A DNA stretch of 11,924 nucleotides from an uncultured Lachnospiraceae bacterium. GTDB lineage: Bacteria; Bacillota; Clostridia; Lachnospirales; Lachnospiraceae. The translations under genes and the position numbers were made by a program. Location: NCBI GenBank assembly GCA_905236545.1, contig CAJOQO010000281.1:1-11924 (forward strand), in the 5' to 3' direction. Numbering within the stretch: position 1 is the first letter of the stretch; every line of letters begins with the position of its first letter. Positions 6,443-11,924 of the stretch are shown here, piece by piece. Below the pieces are notes generated by a model that had not been told where the DNA came from, searched no databases, and saw only the letters and a program-made list of their open reading frames with translations.

Positions 6443-6501
6443 AAATCAAAAAACCTGGCCTCCACACCCGGTAATCGGGAGCGGAGGCCAGGCTTTTGTT
6501 T
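6443..6501. terminator. Bidirectional intrinsic terminator between convergent genes
   Basis: CCTGGCCTCC (6454-6463) pairs perfectly with GGAGGCCAGG (6483-6492), and an inner CCCG/CGGG stem closes a GTAAT loop. CTTTTGTTT follows on the + strand. An A-rich run (6443-6453) precedes the stem and becomes a T-run for transcripts on the - strand. It therefore ends both the 5610 gene and the convergent telA-like gene. Confidence 0.9.
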
Positions 6502-6553
6502 GTGAAGAAGCTTTCCGGTTATAGCCATATAGATTGACATCCGTATGGTCAGA

Positions 6554-8032
6554 TCACTTTGACGTTTTGGACAGCTGAAGAAGCTTTGCTTTCAGCTCAC
6601 TTTCCATCTTTACCATCTCCTGCTCGGCGACAGCACGCCTCTGGCGGCCTTCCTCCTGGATCTTCAGGACATCGTCGAGCGTTGTGATCAGCTCGGCGTT
6701 TGTCTTCTTCAGGGTTTCTATGTCTACGATGCCGCGCTCGGATTCCTTCGCGGTCTCCACGGAAGCGGTATGCAGCTGTTCCGCATTCTTCTTCAGGAGA
6801 TTGTTCGTCAGCTCAGAAACCTCGTGCTGCGCCTTTGCGGCCTGGTTCGAATGCTCAACGCCCATGGCGATGACCATCTGATTCTTCCACAGCGGGATCG
6901 TGTTGACGATCGTTGACTGGATCTTCTCCGCCATCAGCGTATCGGCATCCTGCACGAGACGGATCTGCGGACCGGTCTGGATCGCGATCTGCCGCGTCAG
7001 CTCGAGATCATGGAGCTTCTTTTCAAAACGGTCACAGAGCGCGCCGAGATCCCTGGCGGCCTGCGCGTCCTGGGCATCTCCGGTAGCGGCTGCTTTTTCC
7101 TGCAGCTGTTTCAGCTCTTCGCTTCGCACCTCAGCCAGACGCTTTTTGCCGGCGGCGATATACATGGACAGCTCCTTGAAGTACTGGAGGTTCAGGTCAT
7201 ACATCTTGTCCAGCGTCGCGACATCTTTCAGCAGCTGGATCTGATGTCCTTCCAGAATGTGAACGATATCGTCGACCGATTTCTGGGTCTTCTCATACTT
7301 TGCCTTCATGGCGACAACCTTGTTCGTCTGCTTCTTGAAGAACTTGAAGATGCCGCCGTCGTCCTCCTGGACATCGAAGTCCGTCAGCTCTGTTACGAGA
7401 CCGGAGATCATCTTGCCGACCTCTCCCATATCTTTGTTTTTGACGTTCTCCAGGGCAATGTCGGAGAAGTCGGACATCTTTTTCTGAGTCCCCGCGCCGT
7501 ACTGCATGATCGCGTTCGAGTTGTGAAGGTCGATTCTCTCAGCAAATGCATCGATCTGTGCCTGTTCTTCCTGTGTGAAGGCAAGCGGCGTATCCTGCAC
7601 TGCCTGCGCGGCGTTATGCACGGCACCGGCAGTGGCGCTGACAGAGCCGGCTGCGGGAGCGGCCTGCATGGCAGCACCGCCAATGGCGCTTCCAAAATCA
7701 GCTGCGGGAGCAGGAGCGGCCTGCATGGCAGCGGCGCCGGGAGTGCTTCCGAAATCAGCGGCGGGAGCGGCCTGCATGGCAGCGCCGGGATTCTCCGCGT
7801 TGGAAGCGATCGTGGCTCCGGCGGCAGACTGAACATCCGTCAGGACACTATTCGCCTGAGCGAGCGCCTGCTGTGCCTGGGCAAGCGCGTCGGAAGCCTG
7901 CGCCGTGGGAGAGGGCTGTACCGGAGCGGAAGCCTCCTGGATCTCCGGGGAACCCTCTTCCCCGAATGTCAGCGTGATTGGCGACGGAGACGGTACAGAC
8001 TGGTCTAAGAAGTTCGTGTTTTCACCGGCCAT
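6554..8032 (-). CDS. TelA family protein (toxic anion resistance / YaaN-like)
   Basis: A 492-aa cytoplasmic protein of the TelA family (B. subtilis YaaN type), linked by name to tellurite and cell-envelope stress resistance though the biochemistry is unsettled. Family signatures are QYGAGTQKKMSDFSD (177-191), KYEKTQKSVDDI (245-256), QTGPQIRLVQ (352-361), NTIPLWKNQM (377-386), TNNLLKKNAEQL (409-420) and ERGIVDIETLKKTN (432-445), with heptad-like helices throughout. Start chosen at 8032 (MAGENTN): AGGAGG lies 10 nt upstream, and an upstream in-frame ATG at 8104 lies before the predicted transcript start. The first 150 residues are an unusual Ala/Pro/Gln-rich arm with three copies of AAMQAAPA (84, 101, 120). 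It is divergent to xpaC, its usual operon partner in Bacillus. Confidence 0.9.
   Translation of the reverse strand: MAGENTNFLDQSVPSPSPITLTFGEEGSPEIQEASAPVQPSPTAQASDALAQAQQALAQANSVLTDVQSAAGATIASNAENPGAAMQAAPAADFGSTPGAAAMQAAPAPAADFGSAIGGAAMQAAPAAGSVSATAGAVHNAAQAVQDTPLAFTQEEQAQIDAFAERIDLHNSNAIMQYGAGTQKKMSDFSDIALENVKNKDMGEVGKMISGLVTELTDFDVQEDDGGIFKFFKKQTNKVVAMKAKYEKTQKSVDDIVHILEGHQIQLLKDVATLDKMYDLNLQYFKELSMYIAAGKKRLAEVRSEELKQLQEKAAATGDAQDAQAARDLGALCDRFEKKLHDLELTRQIAIQTGPQIRLVQDADTLMAEKIQSTIVNTIPLWKNQMVIAMGVEHSNQAAKAQHEVSELTNNLLKKNAEQLHTASVETAKESERGIVDIETLKKTNAELITTLDDVLKIQEEGRQRRAVAEQEMVKMESELKAKLLQLSKTSK
7656..7783. repeat. Minisatellite within the telA-like gene
   Basis: The 20-nt block GGAGCGGCCTGCATGGCAGC occurs identically at 7656-7675, 7713-7732 and 7764-7783, giving spacings of 57 and 51 bp, both multiples of three. 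It encodes the repeated AAMQAAPA segment, with ADFGS following in two units. Identity at the DNA level points to recent duplication or slippage. Confidence 0.85.
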
Positions 8033-8104
8033 GAAACATATTCCTCCTCTTTCATTTGTTTCCCATTTTATACTGAGATAAATGCACCCATAAAAGTTAC
8101 CCAT

Positions 8105-8133
8105 ATTCTACCAACCGTGTTCAGTGTGCACAA
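8105..8133 (-). promoter_or_regulatory. Predicted promoter of the telA-like gene
   Basis: On the - strand TTGTGC (8133-8128) and TAGAAT (8110-8105) are separated by 17 bp, with a predicted start near 8098 and a leader of about 65 nt. The -35 box is weak. A direct repeat ACCCATA at 8086-8092 and 8099-8105 flanks the start point. A second -10-like TATAAA nearer the gene lacks a good -35 box. Confidence 0.45.
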
Positions 8134-8148
8134 GTGCTAATTGCACTT
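8126..8148. promoter_or_regulatory. GTGC/GCAC repeat cluster between the divergent promoters (operator candidate)
   Basis: GTGCAC (8126-8131) is followed by the inverted repeat AAGTGC-TAATT-GCACTT (8132-8148). The cluster overlaps the predicted -35 box of the telA-like gene (8128-8133) and that of xpaC (8141-8146), so one bound regulator could control both directions. Confidence 0.5.
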
Positions 8149-8169
8149 TACGCGGATTTACGTCATAAT
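8141..8169 (+). promoter_or_regulatory. Predicted promoter of the xpaC-like gene
   Basis: TTGCAC (8141-8146) and CATAAT (8164-8169) are separated by 17 bp, with a predicted start near 8176 and a leader of about 130 nt. The -35 box lies within the AAGTGC/GCACTT inverted repeat. Confidence 0.55.
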
Positions 8170-8309
8170 ATAACTAGAACAATCGCAGGAAGATTGCGCA
8201 GGGTATCTCTGTACCGTATCCGGCCATGGTCAGCCTGGACGAAGGCGTCCTTCGTCCGCTGTACAGATTTATGATTTACAGTTCCGGAAGGTGGAAAGGC
8301 ATAATTGTC

Positions 8310-9773
8310 ATGAGTGATCAGAATGAAAAGTTTGAACCGATGAAAGCGGTGAGCAATATCGCCGACATTGTTAACAGGTCGATCGCTTCGGGGGATTATT
8401 CCTCCCTGAACCGCGAGATTACCAAGGCGTTGAACGAAGCTGCGGATGCGGTACATGATTCAATCTTCAGGACGCCTTATTACAAGGTGGATGGTGCCAA
8501 AACCTATCGGGCAGAGTCGAAAAACAGCTACCAGGAGGCAAAGGACAGAAAAGCAGGCGGCCGGAACAGGCATGGCGCGGCTTCTGCCGGAAGTGCCGCA
8601 GCCCGGTCGGATGGCGTGGTAAGTCCCTTCGGCGCGGGTGTGCGTTCCATCGGCGGTGCCATCGCTACGTGTTTCTTTGGAATCTTCTTTACGGCAGGGA
8701 TTGCCGTGTACGGCATCCTCAATCCGTTTACCCTGTTCTTCGGAGCGCTTACCGCATTCAGCGGCTGGAATATGGGGAAGGGATTCCAGAAGATCGGGCG
8801 GATCAACCGGGCGCGCAGGATCCTGAAGATGATGGAATCGCGCGACACCATCACGGTTGAGGAGATCGCCTCGGCATTTGGCAAGAGTGAAAAATGGGTA
8901 GCCGATGATATCCAGGCGATGATCCGGGACGGTATCTTTGTCGGAAAGACTTACATGGACAAGGAAGAGACCGCGTTCATGACCAGCCACGAGGCGTACA
9001 ATCAGTATCTTGAAACGATGCGTGCTTACGAAGAGCGGATGCGCGCAGCGGAAGGGCAGAGCGTCTTTGACAGGAAGGATCTGAAGGAATACTCGAAAAT
9101 GGAACGCAAGGCCGCGCAGCGGGAGGCGGATGACGCACGTAACGCGGCACGCCTTAACGCCGAGACAGCGGAGATGGTAGAGGAAGGGAAAGCATTTATC
9201 TCCCATATCCACCAGAAAAATCAGGAGGTTCCCGATCCGGTGTTCACGGAAAAGCTGAACCGGCTGGAACAGATCGTTACGAATATCTTCGACCGTGTGG
9301 CGGCGGCGCCGGAAAGCGCTCCGGATCTTCATCGCCTGATGAAGTATTATCTGCCGACAACGCAGAAACTGGTGGACACTTACGCGACGCTCGACAGGCA
9401 GAAGATTCAGGGAGAGAACATCGAGAGTGCGAAGCGTGAGATCGAAGCATCCCTTGATACCATCAACGAAGCGTTTGAGAGGTTCCTGGATTCGTTCTTC
9501 CAGTCAACCGCGTGGGACGTGTCCAGTGATATTTCGGTGATGAATCAGATGATGCAGCAGGATGGCCTTACCGGAGGAAATGACTTTGCGCGTGCCGCGG
9601 CAGCGGCACAGGCTGCCTCTCAGGCACAGGCGGCATCGGGACAGGGTTCTGGTGCGCAGGGGACGTCCGGAAGTGCGCCGGGACAGCCCGGGGCTGCATA
9701 CGGAACCGGAGGCGTCCGGGTGCAGACGCTGGGAGGCGCGCAGGCTCTGGTGCAGGAGGAACAGCAGGAATAG
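8310..9773 (+). CDS. XpaC-like membrane protein with winged-helix-like segment
   Basis: A 487-aa protein of the XpaC family (named '5-bromo-4-chloroindolyl phosphate hydrolysis', although no phosphatase motif is visible). Layout: polar N-terminus; two hydrophobic segments at about 113-133 and 136-152, likely a membrane hairpin; a 45-residue helix-turn-helix-like segment (RRILKMMESRDTITVEEIAS onward, about 169-212); a charged coiled coil (about 235-300); the XpaC core with YYLPTTQKLVDTYATL (346-361), AFERFLDSFF (388-397) and WDVSSDISVMNQMMQQDGL (402-420); and a low-complexity Ala/Gln/Gly tail from about 425. Start at 8310 (MSDQNEK) fits a GGAAAGG site 10 nt upstream and the polar N-terminus; the ATG at 8226 would add 28 unlikely residues. 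It pairs with the divergent TelA-family gene, as xpaC-yaaN do in Bacillus. Confidence 0.87.
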   Translation: MSDQNEKFEPMKAVSNIADIVNRSIASGDYSSLNREITKALNEAADAVHDSIFRTPYYKVDGAKTYRAESKNSYQEAKDRKAGGRNRHGAASAGSAAARSDGVVSPFGAGVRSIGGAIATCFFGIFFTAGIAVYGILNPFTLFFGALTAFSGWNMGKGFQKIGRINRARRILKMMESRDTITVEEIASAFGKSEKWVADDIQAMIRDGIFVGKTYMDKEETAFMTSHEAYNQYLETMRAYEERMRAAEGQSVFDRKDLKEYSKMERKAAQREADDARNAARLNAETAEMVEEGKAFISHIHQKNQEVPDPVFTEKLNRLEQIVTNIFDRVAAAPESAPDLHRLMKYYLPTTQKLVDTYATLDRQKIQGENIESAKREIEASLDTINEAFERFLDSFFQSTAWDVSSDISVMNQMMQQDGLTGGNDFARAAAAAQAASQAQAASGQGSGAQGTSGSAPGQPGAAYGTGGVRVQTLGGAQALVQEEQQE

Positions 9774-9779
9774 ATCCAC

Positions 9780-9803
9780 TGACGGGGTCATGCGGCCCCA
9801 TCA
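9780..9803 (+). terminator. Possible weak terminator after xpaC
   Basis: TGA-C-GGGG (9780-9787) pairs with CCCC-A-TCA (9796-9803) with one C-A mismatch and an 8-nt loop. No T-run follows, so termination by this structure alone is doubtful. Confidence 0.3.
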
Positions 9804-9813
9804 ATATGGAAGT

Positions 9814-9883
9814 ATAAGTACGGACTCATAAATGCAGACACATAAGATCGGACGCATAAGTACGGACACATAAATGCAGACAC
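9814..9883. repeat. Five tandem copies of a 14-bp unit
   Basis: Consecutive units start at 9814, 9828, 9842, 9856 and 9870 and follow the pattern ATAARNNCRGACNC: ATAAGTACGGACTC, ATAAATGCAGACAC, ATAAGATCGGACGC, ATAAGTACGGACAC, ATAAATGCAGACAC. Units 1-2 and 4-5 match at 27 of 28 positions, showing a 42-bp higher-order duplication. A degenerate copy may precede at 9800-9813. The array lies in the leader or promoter region of the beta-helix gene, for which I find no standard promoter. Confidence 0.9.
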
Positions 9884-9933
9884 GGAAGGAATGAAATACT
9901 GACCGGAATCATGACAGCCGAAGGGAGGGGCCT

Positions 9934-11235
9934 ATGTTTGGAAAGAGGAAGGGAACTGCAAGGATCGATATGCTGACTGACAAAATGACGGTAAAACTGC
10001 TGCGCTGTTTCCTGATCATGACAGCTGTTGCTTTTTCCTGGGCATATTCCGCGTATGCGGACCGGACGATTGATCTGGGGGAAAGCCCCTACAACGTCGT
10101 TTCGGGAACCGATATAACGAATGCGTTCAATTCCGCCGCAGCGAATGGCGGGAGCGGGGCGGAGAAGCTTGTCATCAGGATCCCAAAGGGAACCTATACG
10201 GTCGGCGGAGGGGAATATCCTCAGCTGAAAATACGCGGCAATACAACCGTGGAGATGGAAGGCGTGACGCTGAAGCGTGCAAAGCAGGCGAAGAACTCCT
10301 CCATGCTGCGGCTTGGCTCAAAGGATCTTGACTGGGACAGCTATGACAATGGCAGAGGAAGACCAGGGTATTCGAAAGATTTTTCAGGGATTCATTTTAT
10401 CGGAGGAACCTGGGACGGGAGCAGGTATGGGCGCAGCATCATGCAGATCGGACATGCGTCGGATCTGACCTTTGACAAAGTGACCTTCAAAAATGTCAGG
10501 AATTGCCATCACCTGGAATTCGGAGCCTGCAGCAAGGTAAGGATCAGAAAATGCAGGTTCACGGGTTATCATGGAGATTTTGGCAGCAATTACAATGCGG
10601 AGGCGATACAGTTCGAGATTCTGTCCGGAGTGGCAAACGGGCATTTCAACGGATACAATCCGATCGATGATGAGACGATCTGCAAGGATGTGGAGGTCTG
10701 CGGCTGCACCTTTGAAGGGGTCAAGCGGGGCGTCGGTTCCCACACGGCAATTGCCAACAGTTATTTCAGCAATTTCAGGATTCATGACAACGTATTCCGG
10801 AATATCACAGGTTACGCGATCAGCATGATGAATTATGTGAATTCTTCCGCATACAACAACAGGATCACCAATTGCGGCTGCGGGATCCTTGTTGCTTCGA
10901 CTGACCGGAGCCATCATAATTTCTACCGGTCGAAGAAGGGGTCAAATTCCAGAAGCACTCCGAAGAATCTGAATAATAAGGTCTACAAAAACACCCTGAT
11001 CATCACGAGAGGCGCGAACGGAGCAAAATACAATAACGCGAATTACGGAATCTGGGTTTATGGGGAAAAGCTCGGCAAACAGACGGGAACCATGCCGAAG
11101 GGGGACTGGCGCGCGAGCGGGGTCACCGTCAGCGATAACACGATCACGATGAAAACTCCCGGCCCCGGGATTCTGATGAAAGGGACGAAGAGCTGCAAAG
11201 GAAGCGGCAATAAGGTGAAGGAGAAAAAAGGGTGA
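9934..11235 (+). CDS. Secreted right-handed parallel beta-helix protein
   Basis: A 433-aa exported protein. A basic N-terminus of about 20 residues, a hydrophobic stretch (KLLRCFLIMTAVAFSWAY) and AYA before Asp43 form a signal peptide. The mature chain is built of short strand-turn repeats of the pectate-lyase-like kind: FSGIHFIGGTWDG (150-162), SDLTFDKVTFKNV (176-188), SKVRIRKCRFTGYH (200-213), KDVEVCGCTFEGV (251-263), FRIHDNVFRNITG (281-293), SAYNNRITNCGCGILV (305-320) and VTVSDNTITMKTPGPGILM (397-415). The EAIQFE (223-228) and HHLEFG (192-197) segments are candidate active-site or substrate-facing residues, which is inference. It could be a polysaccharide lyase, a glycosidase or a surface adhesin. 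There is no anchor motif. AGGGAGG (9922-9928) lies 5 nt upstream. The 14-bp repeat array is just before it. Confidence 0.82.
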   Translation: MFGKRKGTARIDMLTDKMTVKLLRCFLIMTAVAFSWAYSAYADRTIDLGESPYNVVSGTDITNAFNSAAANGGSGAEKLVIRIPKGTYTVGGGEYPQLKIRGNTTVEMEGVTLKRAKQAKNSSMLRLGSKDLDWDSYDNGRGRPGYSKDFSGIHFIGGTWDGSRYGRSIMQIGHASDLTFDKVTFKNVRNCHHLEFGACSKVRIRKCRFTGYHGDFGSNYNAEAIQFEILSGVANGHFNGYNPIDDETICKDVEVCGCTFEGVKRGVGSHTAIANSYFSNFRIHDNVFRNITGYAISMMNYVNSSAYNNRITNCGCGILVASTDRSHHNFYRSKKGSNSRSTPKNLNNKVYKNTLIITRGANGAKYNNANYGIWVYGEKLGKQTGTMPKGDWRASGVTVSDNTITMKTPGPGILMKGTKSCKGSGNKVKEKKG

Positions 11236-11241
11236 CGTATG

Positions 11242-11295
11242 CCCCGGCGTGCGGCTTGTGTCAGAACCCCTGTGTCTGTCGTAAAATGGCCGGGG
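11242..11295 (+). other. Long-range inverted repeat after the beta-helix gene
   Basis: CCCCGGC (11242-11248) and GCCGGGG (11289-11295) can pair around a 40-nt loop, starting 7 nt after the stop codon. No T-run follows. It may be part of a 3' end structure; evidence is slight. The rest of this 177-nt intergenic region holds the next promoter. Confidence 0.25.
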
Positions 11296-11347
11296 TGTGA
11301 CCTGCAACCGGTAAAGCGGAGTCTGCAACGCGGAAATAATATGCAAC

Positions 11348-11376
11348 TTGCGATTGGCATTGAATCGCGCTATAAT
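11348..11376 (+). promoter_or_regulatory. Predicted sigma-A promoter of the zinc-ribbon gene
   Basis: TTGCGA (11348-11353) and a perfect TATAAT (11371-11376) are separated by 17 bp. The predicted start near 11383 gives a leader of about 30 nt, with a GGAG ribosome-binding site (11401-11404) 8 nt before the ATG. Confidence 0.75.
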
Positions 11377-11412
11377 TGCCCGTAGTGTGTAAATTCTACG
11401 GGAGATGGAAAC

Positions 11413-11924
11413 ATGAAAAGATGTATGTACTGCGGACATGAGAATGAGGATTCCCTCGTCACATGCTCCGTATGTGGGAACAAACTGGGAGTAGCGGTTC
11501 CGACGCAGGAGCCGGTGACCGCAGACGACGCAGCACGTTCTGACGCAGCACCGCCTTCCTTTGAGACCGCATCAGTTGCTTCTCTTGGTCAGACGGGAAA
11601 TGCTGCCATGGAAGATGGCAGCCTGGCAGCTTCCGCGGGAGGAGCAGTTACAGCTGGCCTCACGGATCTGCCTGCAGCAGATAAGGTACTGTCGGAGCAG
11701 CATGCGTCTGATGAAGCGATGGTGACACAGGAACCCGCTTTTGCCGGACAGGTTCCCGTAAATAAGCAGTTTAGTGAGATCATGCCGGCGGGCCAGTTCC
11801 CGGACAGGACAGAGCGTGTTCCGGAAGGTCGGTATGGCGATGCTGCAGAGAGCACCCCGACAGACCAGTATGGGGAGGGCAGGGGAAATGCCCCGGCCAG
11901 CCAGTATGGCGAAGCCGCGGGAAC
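11413..11924 (+). CDS. Zinc-ribbon protein with Ala/Pro-rich tandem-repeat region (partial, 3' end beyond window)
   Basis: Open from the ATG at 11413 to the window end (170 codons, no stop). The N-terminus MKRCMYCGHENEDSLVTCSV is followed by CGNKL, giving CxxC-x10-CxxC at Cys4, 7, 18 and 21: a small zinc ribbon of the kind found at the N-terminus of many Firmicute membrane proteins. A long acidic, Ala/Pro/Gly-rich unstructured segment follows. From residue 140 it becomes a 12-residue tandem repeat (RYGDAAESTPTD, QYGEGRGNAPAS, QYGEAAG..). Proteins of this layout usually have membrane segments and an extracellular or enzymatic domain downstream, which cannot be seen here. It has its own promoter. 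No function can be assigned beyond the metal-binding module. Confidence 0.8.
   Translation, partial: MKRCMYCGHENEDSLVTCSVCGNKLGVAVPTQEPVTADDAARSDAAPPSFETASVASLGQTGNAAMEDGSLAASAGGAVTAGLTDLPAADKVLSEQHASDEAMVTQEPAFAGQVPVNKQFSEIMPAGQFPDRTERVPEGRYGDAAESTPTDQYGEGRGNAPASQYGEAAG
11830..11924. repeat. 36-bp tandem repeat in the zinc-ribbon gene (continues past window)
   Basis: Units begin at 11830, 11866 and 11902, each opening with CRGTATGGNGA (YGD/YGE) and 36 bp long; the third is cut by the window end. The in-frame period of 12 codons means copy-number change would alter protein length without frameshift. Confidence 0.7.

Noticed and set aside
7010..8008. 332-codon + strand frame opposite the telA-like gene
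   Set aside because: The - strand product matches TelA motifs along its length; the + strand Ser/Gly-rich product mirrors the Ala/Pro repeat and has no ribosome-binding site.
9814..9883. CRISPR array
   Set aside because: The 14-bp units are contiguous, with no unique spacers and no cas genes nearby.

Overview
The window looks like chromosomal DNA of a fairly GC-rich Bacillota (Firmicutes), most likely a clostridial/Lachnospiraceae-type gut bacterium. The grounds are strong AGGAGG-type ribosome-binding sites, sigma-A-like promoters with 17-bp spacers, clostridial-type Liv ATPases, a TelA/XpaC gene pair and secreted proteins typical of that group. No species can be assigned by eye. There is no RNA gene, CRISPR array, insertion sequence or prophage module. 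No gene-free stretch exceeds 300 bases.

Left half (1-5443): a complete branched-chain amino acid (LIV/HAAT family) ABC importer operon in the order livJ (binding protein), livH and livM (permeases), livG and livF (ATPases), all on the + strand. One good promoter (146-174) has a perfect 16-bp palindrome in its spacer. It is followed by a hairpin-rich leader of about 100 nt. Strong hairpins separate livJ from livH, as expected if the binding protein is made in excess. The binding protein has a signal-peptidase-I-type signal and no lipobox, which is odd for a Gram-positive importer. The livJ-livH and livG-livF spacers share a pair of short sequence blocks in the same order.

Middle (5444-9773): a secreted, lysine- and tyrosine-rich protein with YD-like repeats has its own promoter. 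It ends at a strong bidirectional terminator (6443-6501) that it shares with the convergent telA-like gene. The telA-like gene (-) and an xpaC-like gene (+) are divergently transcribed. Their predicted -35 boxes lie about one helical turn apart around a GTGC/GCAC repeat cluster that could co-regulate them. Both proteins carry long Ala/Pro/Gln/Gly low-complexity arms, and the telA arm is encoded by a recent-looking minisatellite.

Right part (9774-11924): five tandem copies of a 14-bp unit (9814-9883) precede a secreted right-handed parallel beta-helix protein. A well-formed promoter then drives a zinc-ribbon protein whose Ala/Pro-rich region enters a 12-residue tandem repeat and runs off the window end.

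The liv operon is a conventional system with unusual regulatory detail. The less well understood part is the TelA/XpaC region with its neighbouring low-complexity and secreted proteins. I cannot show from sequence alone that these form one functional system.
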